This document shows positions 1-7,753 of a DNA stretch of 62,685 bases, piece after piece. The position numbers were made by a program, and so were the translations under genes. The first letter of the stretch is position 1; every line of letters starts with the position of its first letter. Origin of the DNA: Arenibacter amylolyticus (lineage in GTDB: Bacteria; Bacteroidota; Bacteroidia; Flavobacteriales; Flavobacteriaceae); NCBI RefSeq assembly GCF_002150785.1, contig NZ_MTAZ01000059.1:1-62685 (forward strand). The letters run 5' to 3'. The notes under the pieces were generated by a model. The model did no database searches and was not told the origin of the DNA. It was given only the letters and a program-made list of their open reading frames with translations.

Positions 1-28
1 CGTTTTTTCTTATCGAACTATTTATTCG

Positions 29-102
29 TGACCTCGACAGGATTCAAACCTGTAACCTTCTGAGCCGTAATCAGATGCGCTATTCAGTTGCGCCACGAGG
101 CC
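29..102 (-). tRNA. tRNA-Arg (anticodon ACG)
   Basis: On the minus strand a 74-nt cloverleaf can be folded. The acceptor stem GGCCTCG pairs with CGAGGTC (one G-U), followed by discriminator A. The anticodon stem CTGA/TCAG encloses loop TTACGGC, so the anticodon is ACG (arginine, CGN codons after A34 editing). The T arm contains the usual GGTTTGAATCC core. CCA is not encoded. A -7 promoter box lies about 38 bp upstream. Confidence 0.95.
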
Positions 103-139
103 GAGTGAAATAAATCAAAGATGATTTAGTTTCGGGCTG

Positions 140-147
140 CAAATATA
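140..147 (-). promoter_or_regulatory. -7 box of the tRNA-Arg promoter
   Basis: The minus strand reads TATATTTG, a perfect match to the Bacteroidota -7 element TAnnTTTG, pointing toward the tRNA-Arg gene with the tRNA 5' end about 38 bp downstream. The assignment is by consensus match only. Confidence 0.55.
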
Positions 148-188
148 TTTCTTTTTACATTTACAGCAAAATAACAGAGACGAAATAA

Positions 189-701
189 ATGGAATTTAAT
201 AAATACATAAGAAACATACCCGATTTTCCCGAAAAAGGCATTGTTTTTAGGGATATAACGCCATTATTGCAAGATGCCGCTGCGTTGGCTGCTGCAAAAG
301 AGGCACTTTTGCAGTTATTGGAAGATAAAAACATAGATAAAGTGGTGGGAATGGAGAGTAGAGGGTTTTTCTTTGCCCCTATGTTGGCGGTAGATCTAAA
401 GGCCGGATTTGTACCTGTGCGCAAACCGGGAAAGCTTCCTTTTTCTAAAATAAGCGAAACCTACGACCTGGAGTATGGGAAAGACACCCTGGAAATCCAT
501 TCAGATTCCATTGTTTATGGGGATAAAGTCCTAATACACGACGATGTGCTTGCAACCGGTGGAACGGCAAGTGCGGTTTGTAGATTGGTAGAACGCTTGG
601 GAGGTGAGGTGGTTCAGTGTAACTTTCTGTTGGAGTTGCAAGATTTAAAGGGGAGTGATAAGCTGAGTGGTTATCCTATTGCTTCCTTGATAAAATTCTA
701 G
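189..701 (+). CDS. apt: Adenine phosphoribosyltransferase
   Basis: APRT salvages adenine by joining it to PRPP, giving AMP and pyrophosphate in the cytoplasm. The 170-residue length is normal for the family. The N-terminal IPDFPEKGIVFRDITPLL segment (residues 10-27) is the adenine-binding hood typical of bacterial APRT. VLIHDDVLATGGT (residues 114-126) is the PRPP-binding loop with its paired acidic residues. The ATG at 189 follows an A-rich leader, and no other start fits the family length. The gene stands alone, divergent from the tRNA and convergent with the small gene downstream. Confidence 0.97.
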   Translation: MEFNKYIRNIPDFPEKGIVFRDITPLLQDAAALAAAKEALLQLLEDKNIDKVVGMESRGFFFAPMLAVDLKAGFVPVRKPGKLPFSKISETYDLEYGKDTLEIHSDSIVYGDKVLIHDDVLATGGTASAVCRLVERLGGEVVQCNFLLELQDLKGSDKLSGYPIASLIKF

Positions 702-717
702 GGCTCTCCCAGAATAG

Positions 718-870
718 CTAGTCCAAGGCATTAATGGTTACATAATATCGCCACCCAATGACGGCCATTTGCCATTTGGTTGCTCTGGACAAATCCAGCC
801 CCTTTTTGGAGAATGATGGCAATATCCTCTTATTGATCTGAGCCAAAAATTTAAAGAATTTCTTTTTCAT
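718..870 (-). CDS. Conserved 50-residue basic protein of Flavobacteriia
   Basis: An uninterrupted 51-codon frame starts at the ATG at 870 and stops with TAG at 718. The product begins MKKKFFKFLAQINKRILPSF and ends RYYVTINALD. It is lysine-rich at the N terminus with a hydrophobic WQMAVIGW segment. I recall very similar 50-residue proteins in many flavobacteria, sometimes misannotated as SsrA-binding protein; that is recollection, not a search. A perfect TATATTTG box 32 bp upstream on the same strand supports expression. It is convergent with apt, the stops being 17 bp apart. The function is unknown. Confidence 0.8.
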   Translation of the reverse strand: MKKKFFKFLAQINKRILPSFSKKGLDLSRATKWQMAVIGWRYYVTINALD

Positions 871-901
871 CTTTATTGGATTTATTATCACTATAGAATT
901 G

Positions 902-909
902 CAAATATA
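902..909 (-). promoter_or_regulatory. -7 box for the 50-residue gene
   Basis: The minus strand reads TATATTTG (TAnnTTTG consensus), 31 bp before the ATG at 870. It supports the small gene being real. Confidence 0.6.
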
Positions 910-1102
910 GTAAGCTAGTTGTAATAAAATTCTTGAGCCCTAGGATGCTTTTTATAGTGTTGATGGTTTTCCGGTGTCTTCTTGTTGATGGTGGGAGCCA
1001 ATTGCGGTATGTTGCTGTTGCTTTTTACGGTCTGTCTGGGGATTGCGTTACTGGATTCTCGGGTTGGGTCAAAAAAAAATATTCAAAACATGGGGAGATG
1101 TT

Positions 1103-1110
1103 TATATTTG
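1103..1110 (+). promoter_or_regulatory. -7 box deciding the antiporter start
   Basis: TATATTTG matches TAnnTTTG. Transcription would begin near 1117, about 10 bp before the ATG at 1126. The longer reading frame from 982 would have to start upstream of this promoter, so 1126 is preferred. Confidence 0.6.
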
Positions 1111-1125
1111 CGACAAACTTTTCTG

Positions 1126-2064
1126 ATGCAGGATATACTTTTAATAATCGGTGGATTGGTATTATTGATTCTCGGTGGTAACTGGCTTTTAAAAGCGGCG
1201 GTTGCCCTGTCTTTGCGATTGAGCATTCCTAAGATAGTGATTGGGATGACGGTGGTTTCTTTTGCAACATCTGCTCCGGAATTAATTGTTAGTGTAAATG
1301 CAGCCTTGGAAGGATTTCCTGATCTTGCCCTAGGTAACGTAGTTGGTTCTAATATTGCCAATCTCGGATTGGTGCTGGGGATTACCGTTATATTGTCTAA
1401 AATAGACGTCAAGAAAAGTTTCTATACTACGGATTGGCCAGTAATGATGTTGGCTTCCTTGTTGTTTTTCGTATTTATATATTTTGATGGGGAGTTGCAG
1501 CGATGGGAAGGCTTAGCAATGGTGGTTTTACTCTTCTTTTTTTTGGTCTATCTCCTGCGATTCCAGAAGACAGCGGTGGAAGATGAGTTGCCAGAAGATG
1601 ACGTGCCCTTGCCATTATTCAAAACAATATTGTATTTAGGTTTAGGGGGAGTGGCCCTGTGGGGTGGTTCTGAATGGTTGATTTCTGGCGCTGTGGGTCT
1701 CGCTAAATCTTATGGGGTAAGTGAGCGTGTAATAGCTATTACCGTTGTTTCTATAGGAACAAGTATTCCAGAGTTGGCCGCTTCCGTAATAGCCGTGTTG
1801 AAAAAGGAGAAAGCTATTTCATTGGGTAACCTTATAGGATCCAATATTTTCAATCTTTTGGCCGTGTTGGGAATTACTGCGATGATAACACCTATAACTG
1901 TAATGGATCAGGGACTGCTAACCAGTGATATTTTTTGGATGCTGGGCATCTCATTCCTGATACTACCCTTGGTATTCTTTCCTAAGGGCTTGCGTTTGGG
2001 GTGGAGAGATGGGTTAATTCTCTTGACTAGCTATGGCGTCTTTGTATATCTTACTTTGTCGTAA
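1126..2064 (+). CDS. Calcium/sodium antiporter, CaCA family (YrbG-like)
   Basis: An inner-membrane exchanger that probably extrudes Ca2+ in return for Na+ (or K+). The 312-residue product is almost entirely hydrophobic, with about ten membrane segments. It has the two inverted alpha repeats of the family. The first has SFATSAPELIVS (residues 45-56) and GNVVGSNIANLG (70-81). The second has SIGTSIPELAAS and GNLIGSNIFNLL from about residue 208. The Ser/Thr-Ser-x-Pro-Glu motifs carry the ion-binding glutamates. The frame is open back to 982, but the extra 48 residues do not look like this family and precede the promoter. Ion specificity cannot be read from sequence. Confidence 0.93.
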   Translation: MQDILLIIGGLVLLILGGNWLLKAAVALSLRLSIPKIVIGMTVVSFATSAPELIVSVNAALEGFPDLALGNVVGSNIANLGLVLGITVILSKIDVKKSFYTTDWPVMMLASLLFFVFIYFDGELQRWEGLAMVVLLFFFLVYLLRFQKTAVEDELPEDDVPLPLFKTILYLGLGGVALWGGSEWLISGAVGLAKSYGVSERVIAITVVSIGTSIPELAASVIAVLKKEKAISLGNLIGSNIFNLLAVLGITAMITPITVMDQGLLTSDIFWMLGISFLILPLVFFPKGLRLGWRDGLILLTSYGVFVYLTLS

Positions 2065-2119
2065 AATAGCTGATAACTAGTTTTTTTATTAAGAACTCTA
2101 GGTTGGCGGAAAAAAAAAT

Positions 2120-2150
2120 AAAGCCGCTAAATTGATTTAGCGACTTTTTC
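2120..2150. terminator. Bidirectional terminator between the antiporter and glnII
   Basis: AAAGCCGCTAAAT and ATTTAGCGACTTT form a 13-bp stem with one mismatch and a 2-nt loop. A T-tract follows on the plus strand, and an A-tract precedes it, giving a U-tract on the minus strand. It serves two convergent genes. Confidence 0.75.
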
Positions 2151-2169
2151 GTAAAAGAAATAATTTCTT

Positions 2170-3198
2170 CTAAGCGTGTTGAGGTTCCAGTACTACGGAT
2201 TTTACGGTTTGTATAATTCGTCCCGCAATTTTATAAGGATCCCCATTAGAGGCGGGTCTACGATCTTCTAGGTATCCTTTCCATCCATTAGAGACGGTGT
2301 AGATCGGAATCCGTAAGGAAGCACCGCGATCGGAAATGCCATATGAGAAATCATGAATAGAAGCCGTCTCGTGCTTTCCTGTTAAACGCTGGTCGTTAAA
2401 CGCCCCGTATACGGCAATATGTTCTTCAACAACAGGGCGGAAGGCTTCACATATTTTCTCATAAACTTCTTTAGATCCACAGGTTCTCAGGGTGGTGTTA
2501 GAGAAATTTGCGTGCATTCCGGAACCGTTCCAATCGGTATCACCTAGTGGTTTGGGGTGGTATTCAATATAATACCCGTGTCTTTCCGTTAAACGGTCTA
2601 ATAAATAACGGGCTATCCAGATTTCATCACCTGCTTTTTTAGCTCCTTTTGCAAATAACTGGAATTCCCATTGTCCGCAGGCTACTTCCTGATTGATTCC
2701 TTCAAAATTTAAACCAGCTTCAATACAGGCATCGGCATGCTCTTCTACCAAGTCCCTGCCATGGGTGTTTAATCCTCCAACAGAACAGTAGTACATTCCT
2801 TGAGGTTTAGGATATCCTCCTCTGGGGAATCCCAAAGGTAGCTCTGTCTTTACATCCATTATAAAGTATTCCTGCTCAAAACCAAACCAAAAATCATCAT
2901 TGTCATCATCAATGAGGGCTCTTGCATTGGAGGGGTGGGGTGTCCCATCAGCGTTCATTACTTCGTTCATTACCAAATATCCATCGGTGCGACCCGGATC
3001 TGGGTAAATAGCAACAGGTTGCAATACGCAATCCGATAAGTTTCCATCCGCTTGTCGGGTAGAACTTCCGTCAAAGGACCAAACGGGGCAGTCTTCTAGC
3101 TTTCCGCTGAAGTTATCTACTACCTTGGTTTTGCTCCTCATGTTCTGGGTGGGTTGGTATCCATCCAGCCAAATGTATTCTAATTTAGACTTGCCCAT
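2170..3198 (-). CDS. glnII: Glutamine synthetase, type II (beta-grasp plus catalytic domain)
   Basis: It makes glutamine from glutamate, ammonium and ATP. The 342-residue size matches the short eukaryote-like GSII rather than GSI (about 470) or GSIII (about 730). WSFDGSSTRQADG (residues 40-52) is the conserved beta-grasp segment forming part of the active site. FGFEQEYF (105-112) carries the metal-binding glutamates. Later come NWNGSGMHANFS and the RGASLRIP-type arginine segment. It is divergent from the GSIII gene and shares its control region, which holds two operator-like dyads. A -7 box at 3228-3235 supports the start. Two different glutamine synthetases side by side suggest differential use by nitrogen status. 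Confidence 0.93.
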   Translation of the reverse strand: MGKSKLEYIWLDGYQPTQNMRSKTKVVDNFSGKLEDCPVWSFDGSSTRQADGNLSDCVLQPVAIYPDPGRTDGYLVMNEVMNADGTPHPSNARALIDDDNDDFWFGFEQEYFIMDVKTELPLGFPRGGYPKPQGMYYCSVGGLNTHGRDLVEEHADACIEAGLNFEGINQEVACGQWEFQLFAKGAKKAGDEIWIARYLLDRLTERHGYYIEYHPKPLGDTDWNGSGMHANFSNTTLRTCGSKEVYEKICEAFRPVVEEHIAVYGAFNDQRLTGKHETASIHDFSYGISDRGASLRIPIYTVSNGWKGYLEDRRPASNGDPYKIAGRIIQTVKSVVLEPQHA

Positions 3199-3227
3199 AA
3201 TGTGTTATTGGTTTTTAATTACAGTAA

Positions 3228-3235
3228 CAAATTTA
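3228..3235 (-). promoter_or_regulatory. -7 box of glnII
   Basis: The minus strand reads TAAATTTG (TAnnTTTG). No TTG-type -33 element is present at 17-23 bp upstream; instead dyad N1 (3251-3271) occupies that position. This suggests an activator-dependent promoter, which is inference. Confidence 0.65.
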
Positions 3236-3250
3236 CTATTTTTACAAAAG

Positions 3251-3271
3251 CACCCTTAAAAATTAGGGGGT
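3251..3271. promoter_or_regulatory. Putative nitrogen operator dyad N1
   Basis: CACCC, an A/T-rich centre of 10 nt, then GGGGGT. This is the weakest of four similar dyads. Its centre is about 26 bp from the -7 box of glnII and 51 bp from dyad N2. The same layout recurs upstream of glnB. It is a proposed protein-binding site, not a known motif. Confidence 0.55.
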
Positions 3272-3300
3272 TAATTTTAAAAAAGTGGTTATTTTTTTTG

Positions 3301-3324
3301 ACACCCCCATATTTTATGGGGTGT
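3301..3324. promoter_or_regulatory. Putative nitrogen operator dyad N2
   Basis: A perfect 7-bp inverted repeat, ACACCCC and GGGGTGT, separated by 10 A/T-rich bases. It lies 45 bp before the -7 box of glnN and about 77 bp from the -7 box of glnII. The right arm GGGGTGT is identical in the two dyads upstream of glnB (43709-43786). Confidence 0.7.
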
Positions 3325-3368
3325 ATTATTATATTTTATTTTTTAGGCGGTTTATTTTGTGGATTTGT

Positions 3369-3376
3369 TACTTTTG
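3369..3376 (+). promoter_or_regulatory. -7 box of glnN
   Basis: TACTTTTG (TAnnTTTG), 14 bp before the ATG at 3391. It implies a very short leader and rules out the longer frame beginning at 3202. Confidence 0.6.
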
Positions 3377-3390
3377 TAAAAAAATTATAC

Positions 3391-5577
3391 ATGTCAAAAC
3401 AAAGGTTTAGTGCCATAGCCCGTAGTAATCAGCGGAATAGGATAGAGGTTAAAGAGAAAGGAAGACGTTCAGAATATTTTGGCGTCAACGTATTTAATGA
3501 GGAAAGAATGAGGCAGTTCCTGACTCAAGAAGCCTTTGACCGAATTAAGGGGGCGGTAATGTCTGGGACTAAAATAGATCGTAAGGTAGCAGATCAGGTG
3601 GCCGAAGGAATGAAGTCTTGGGCTATTACTATGGGGGCTACCCATTATACTCACTGGTTTCAACCCTTGACCAATGCTACGGCTGAAAAGCACGATGCCT
3701 TTTTTGATCTACCATTAAATGGTAGGGCAATGGAAAAATTTGGGGGTGGAGAGTTGGTTCAGCAAGAGTCCGATGCCTCTAGTTTTCCTAATGGTGGTAT
3801 CAGAAACACCTTTGAGGCTCGCGGTTATACCGCATGGGATCCTACCTCCCCTGCGTTCCTATATGGTAATACCTTATGTATTCCCACTGTGTTTGTAGCC
3901 TATACTGGGGAAGCTTTGGATAACAAGGCACCTTTACTTAGGGCGCTGAATGCTATGGATGAGGCAGCCACGGCGGTTGCTAAATATTTTGATAAAAACG
4001 TTACCAAGGTGATTGCTACCCTAGGATGGGAGCAAGAATACTTCTTGGTAGACAAAGCTTTGGCATATTCCCGTCCAGATATTGGACTTACTGGGAGAAC
4101 CTTGGTAGGGCAGTCTGCAGCCAAAGGACAGCAGTTGGACGATCACTACTTTGGGGTAATTCCAAAAAGAGTGCTCAGCTTTATGAAAGAATTGGAAAAG
4201 GAATGTACCAAATTGGGTATTCCGGTAAAAGCCCGTCATAACGAAGTGGCTCCAAATCAATTTGAGCTTGCTCCCATCTTTGAGGAGACCAATTTGGCGG
4301 TAGATCATAACCTCCTATTAATGGATGTCATGGAGAAGGTTTCGGATAAGCACAACTTTAAGGTGCTTTTCCACGAAAAACCTTTTGCTGGGATAAACGG
4401 TTCTGGAAAACACAATAACTGGTCGCTTTCTACCAATACAGGGGTGAATCTTTTAAGTCCTGGGTCTACACCCATGAAAAACCTACAGTTTTTAACCTTC
4501 TTCGTTAATACCATTAAAGCAGTGGATACCTATGAGGAATTGTTGCGCGCTTCTATCGCCTCTGCTAGTAATGACCATAGATTAGGTTCTAGTGAGGCGC
4601 CTCCTGCCATTCTATCCATATTTATAGGGGAGCAGTTAAACGAAGTGCTCAATGAGTTGGAAGGGGTTACTAAGGGGAAGTTGTCTCCAGAGGAGAAAAC
4701 AGACCTGAAACTGAACGTGGTAGGTAAGATACCAGAAATACTACTGGATAATACCGATCGTAACCGTACCTCGCCATTTGCTTTTACTGGTAATAAGTTT
4801 GAGATGAGGGGGGTTGGCTCTAAGGCAAATTGCGCTAAGCCAATGATGATTCTAAACACCATTGTGGCTAAACAGTTGCAGGTGTTTAAAAAGGAAGTGG
4901 ATGGACTAATAGCTAACAAGGGCCTTAAAAAGGATGAGGCTATTTTTAATGTGCTAAGAGAGTACATTAAAACCTCCAAGAGAATTAGGTTCGAAGGAGA
5001 TGGGTATAGTGAAGCTTGGGAGAAAGAAGCAGCAACTAGGGGACTCAGTAATAATAAAAATACCCCACAAGCCCTTCAAGTGCTTACCTCAAAGGAAAGC
5101 CTAGAGCTCTTTAAATCCATGAATGTGATGAGCGACATTGAGGTGAAGGTGAGGCAAGAAGTGGAGCTGGAAGAGTATATTATGCACATCCAAATTGAAG
5201 GTAGGGTGTTTAACGAGTTAATATATAGCTATATTATTCCAGCAGCCGTAAAGTACCAGAATGATTTAATTGAGAATATAAATGGTCTAAAGGCTATTTA
5301 TGGAGACGAATTTAAGAAGATGGCCGAAAGTCAACTGGATATTGTTTCTCGTATCTCTGGGCATTTAAAGGTTATTAAGGTAAAGACCGATGCCATGGTA
5401 GAGGAGCGTAAAAAAGCTAATCAAATGGTAGATGTTCAGGAAAAAGCCTTTGCTTATTGTGATAAGGTGAGAAGCCATTTTGATGAAATACGTTACCATT
5501 GTGATAAATTAGAGCGATTGGTGGGCGATGAATATTGGCCGCTTACTAAATACAGGGAGCTTCTCTTTATCAAATAA
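3391..5577 (+). CDS. glnN: Glutamine synthetase, type III
   Basis: A GSIII enzyme, the large dodecameric glutamine synthetase common in Bacteroidota. It assimilates ammonium into glutamine. From the ATG at 3391 the product is 728 residues, the usual GSIII length. GWEQEYFLVD (about residues 212-221) holds the metal-binding glutamates. HNEVAPNQFELAP (about 283-295) and GINGSGKHNNWS (about 333-344) are GSIII catalytic signatures. The C-terminal third is the helical GSIII-specific region. A frame extension to 3202 exists but crosses the promoter and both dyads. It is followed by a strong terminator. Regulation is probably through dyads N1 and N2. Confidence 0.96.
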   Translation: MSKQRFSAIARSNQRNRIEVKEKGRRSEYFGVNVFNEERMRQFLTQEAFDRIKGAVMSGTKIDRKVADQVAEGMKSWAITMGATHYTHWFQPLTNATAEKHDAFFDLPLNGRAMEKFGGGELVQQESDASSFPNGGIRNTFEARGYTAWDPTSPAFLYGNTLCIPTVFVAYTGEALDNKAPLLRALNAMDEAATAVAKYFDKNVTKVIATLGWEQEYFLVDKALAYSRPDIGLTGRTLVGQSAAKGQQLDDHYFGVIPKRVLSFMKELEKECTKLGIPVKARHNEVAPNQFELAPIFEETNLAVDHNLLLMDVMEKVSDKHNFKVLFHEKPFAGINGSGKHNNWSLSTNTGVNLLSPGSTPMKNLQFLTFFVNTIKAVDTYEELLRASIASASNDHRLGSSEAPPAILSIFIGEQLNEVLNELEGVTKGKLSPEEKTDLKLNVVGKIPEILLDNTDRNRTSPFAFTGNKFEMRGVGSKANCAKPMMILNTIVAKQLQVFKKEVDGLIANKGLKKDEAIFNVLREYIKTSKRIRFEGDGYSEAWEKEAATRGLSNNKNTPQALQVLTSKESLELFKSMNVMSDIEVKVRQEVELEEYIMHIQIEGRVFNELIYSYIIPAAVKYQNDLIENINGLKAIYGDEFKKMAESQLDIVSRISGHLKVIKVKTDAMVEERKKANQMVDVQEKAFAYCDKVRSHFDEIRYHCDKLERLVGDEYWPLTKYRELLFIK

Positions 5578-5603
5578 GATCCCTTTTCTAAAAGAGTTGT
5601 ATT

Positions 5604-5631
5604 AAAAGCCCATAATTTATGGGCTTTTTTT
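5604..5631 (+). terminator. Terminator after glnN
   Basis: AAAAGCCCATAA and TTATGGGCTTTT form a 12-bp perfect stem followed by a T-run. Confidence 0.85.
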
Positions 5632-5643
5632 AGTGGATTCTGC

Positions 5644-5651
5644 TATTTTTG
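5644..5651 (+). promoter_or_regulatory. -7 box of purM
   Basis: TATTTTTG (TAnnTTTG), 16 bp before the ATG at 5668, directly after the glnN terminator. Confidence 0.6.
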
Positions 5652-5667
5652 TGCCAAATATTTGATC

Positions 5668-6846
5668 ATGGGTTCATCTAATAGTAAACGATACAGTCAA
5701 AGAGGGGTTTCTGCCTCCAAGGAAGACGTGCATAACGCAATAAAGAATATTGATAAAGGATTGTTTCCACAGGCCTTTTGTAAAATAGTCCCGGACTATC
5801 TTACCAATGATGACGACCATTGCCTTGTGATGCATGCAGATGGTGCGGGAACAAAATCTTCCTTGGCTTATATGTACTGGAAAGAGACTGGCGACCTTTC
5901 GGTTTGGAAAGGGATTGCCCAGGATGCCCTGATTATGAATATTGACGACTTAATTTGTGTGGGGGCTACGGACAATATTATGTTGTCTTCTACCATAGGA
6001 AGAAACAAAAATTTAATACCCGGAGAGGTGCTTTCTGCCATCATCAACGGTACGGAAGAATTGATTTCCGATCTTGAAAAACACGGAATTACTATTCGTT
6101 CTACCGGGGGTGAAACGGCCGATGTGGGAGACCTGGTCCGCACCATAATTGTAGACTCTACGGTAACCGCTAGGATGAAACGAAGTGATGTTATTGATAA
6201 TGCTAATATACAGGCAGGAGATGTTATTGTAGGCTTGGCATCCTTTGGTAAGGCATCCTATGAGGACGAGTACAATGGAGGGATGGGAAGTAATGGCCTT
6301 ACCTCTGCAAGGCACGATGTGTTTGCCAAATACCTAGCCGAGAAATATCCAGAAAGTTATGATGCTTCCGTTCCAGAAGACTTGGTGTATTCTGGGAATG
6401 TAAAATTAACCGATGCCGTGCCAGGTGCTCCTTTGGATGCTGGGAAATTGGTGTTGTCTCCTACCCGTACCTATGCGCCCATCGTAAAAAAGATGTTGAG
6501 CAAATTCAACTCCCAGGATATCCATGGTATGATCCATTGTAGTGGGGGTGCCCAAACCAAAATTCTTCATTTTATAGATGACTTGCATATTGTAAAAGAC
6601 AATATGTTCCCTATTCCACCGCTTTTTAAACTGATACAAGAGCAATCTGGGACGGATTGGAAGGAAATGTATCAAGTATTTAACTGCGGACACCGTTTGG
6701 AGCTTTATGTAAATCCCAAGATTGCACAAGAGTTGATAGCTATTTCAGAGAGCTTTGGGGTAGATGCACAGATCGTAGGAAGGGTAGCGGAAGGAGCCCA
6801 GAAAAAGCTCACTATAAAAAGTGAGTTTGGTACCTTTGAGTATTAG
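5668..6846 (+). CDS. purM: Phosphoribosylformylglycinamidine cyclo-ligase (AIR synthase)
   Basis: PurM closes the imidazole ring of FGAM with ATP to give AIR, step five of purine synthesis. The N-terminal half has the glycine-containing SQRGVSASKEDV start, HADGAGTKSS (about residues 48-57, nucleotide binding) and the NIDDLICVGA segment. The C-terminal half has the GLASFGKASYE and HCSGGAQTK motifs of the PurM ATP-grasp-like fold. At 392 residues it is longer than the roughly 345 of enterobacterial PurM and looks like the Bacteroidota form. A TTG two codons upstream could also serve as start. I chose the ATG because it sits about 10 nt past the predicted transcription start. Confidence 0.93.
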   Translation: MGSSNSKRYSQRGVSASKEDVHNAIKNIDKGLFPQAFCKIVPDYLTNDDDHCLVMHADGAGTKSSLAYMYWKETGDLSVWKGIAQDALIMNIDDLICVGATDNIMLSSTIGRNKNLIPGEVLSAIINGTEELISDLEKHGITIRSTGGETADVGDLVRTIIVDSTVTARMKRSDVIDNANIQAGDVIVGLASFGKASYEDEYNGGMGSNGLTSARHDVFAKYLAEKYPESYDASVPEDLVYSGNVKLTDAVPGAPLDAGKLVLSPTRTYAPIVKKMLSKFNSQDIHGMIHCSGGAQTKILHFIDDLHIVKDNMFPIPPLFKLIQEQSGTDWKEMYQVFNCGHRLELYVNPKIAQELIAISESFGVDAQIVGRVAEGAQKKLTIKSEFGTFEY

Positions 6847-6894
6847 AAATACTTTTTAATCAATTCCAGCGTTTTCCTTTTATAAAAGGAGGGT

Positions 6895-7353
6895 ATGGAA
6901 AGAAAGGATTTTTTACGCACCTTGGGTACGGGGGCAGCTTTTGCGCTTGCATTTCCTTGTTTGCATGGTTGCTCTTCCGATAGTGAAGACAATTTGGATA
7001 AGAATCCAGTGGCTACAGGGGTAGATTTCACCATCGATCTAAGTACACCAATGGCAGATAATTTAGCGGAAGAAGGGGGCTTTATTTTAGTGAAGTCCAA
7101 ACCATCCCTTAAGTACACCGATATCGTCGTGGCAAAAAATTTGGAGGGGAATTATGTGGCGGCTAGTCAAATCTGTAGTCATGAGCAAACGGATCAGGTG
7201 AGGTTCTATGCGGAAAAAGGGGGTATTTTTTCATGTGCTACCCATGGGTCGGAATTTAATCAGAATGGGACACCTATAAACCAGGTGACCAACAATCCTT
7301 TAAAAATATTTAAGACCCAGCTTACAGATACTATCTTGCGGATTTTTGACTAG
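6895..7353 (+). CDS. Rieske [2Fe-2S] lipoprotein
   Basis: A small exported electron-transfer protein of 152 residues. The Rieske cluster ligands are clear: C94-S-H96 and C114-A-T-H117, with 17 residues between, followed by GSEFN as in Rieske folds. The N terminus is a signal sequence ending in the lipobox LHGC (Cys26), so the mature protein is probably lipid-anchored. The start MERKDFLRTLG resembles a Tat signal but lacks the twin arginine. It begins 48 bp after purM with no terminator between, so it may be co-transcribed. Its redox partner is unknown; no oxidoreductase lies nearby. Confidence 0.85.
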   Translation: MERKDFLRTLGTGAAFALAFPCLHGCSSDSEDNLDKNPVATGVDFTIDLSTPMADNLAEEGGFILVKSKPSLKYTDIVVAKNLEGNYVAASQICSHEQTDQVRFYAEKGGIFSCATHGSEFNQNGTPINQVTNNPLKIFKTQLTDTILRIFD

Positions 7354-7753
7354 GTCAAGGGTTCTCCGTCTGAATGCAGGTAATATAACACGCTTTTTAT
7401 ATCCAGGAGCGTACCGCTTGGTGGCTTATATTAGGACTATTAATATCTCATATGTTTTCGCCTATTACAAATCCGTATTAGCAGCCTAACTGCTTGTTCT
7501 ACCATGGATTGCCTTTCTCTTTAAATTAATCATGGTGGCTGTCTTGTTTACCATTAATTGCGTGTGTTCTAGTGGTTTTGGAGGAGAGTGTAACTGCGGA
7601 TTTCATTGCAGAGCAATTTTTAGGAGGGCGATATTTAACAGGCGAAATTGGAATTTGGGAAGAAATCCGGATAAAATGATCCTATCTATTGAAAGGGAAT
7701 TGGGGGTTATGTTCAAATTTATCGTAAATTCGCATAACGATAGAAGTTAGTGT
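7354..7753. other. Intergenic, no gene recognised
   Basis: The 400 bp between the Rieske gene and prfA contains short open frames with no convincing protein character. The last 55 bp hold TTG at 7700, a 22-bp spacer and TAAATTCG at 7725-7732, a near-consensus promoter for prfA. Confidence 0.5.

Noticed and set aside
933-1181. Open frame of 82 codons before the antiporter
   Set aside because: It overlaps the better antiporter frame and its promoter, and the translation has no protein-like pattern.
7532-7750. 72-codon frame upstream of prfA
   Set aside because: Composition is unlike the neighbours, no promoter or start context, and it covers the likely prfA promoter.
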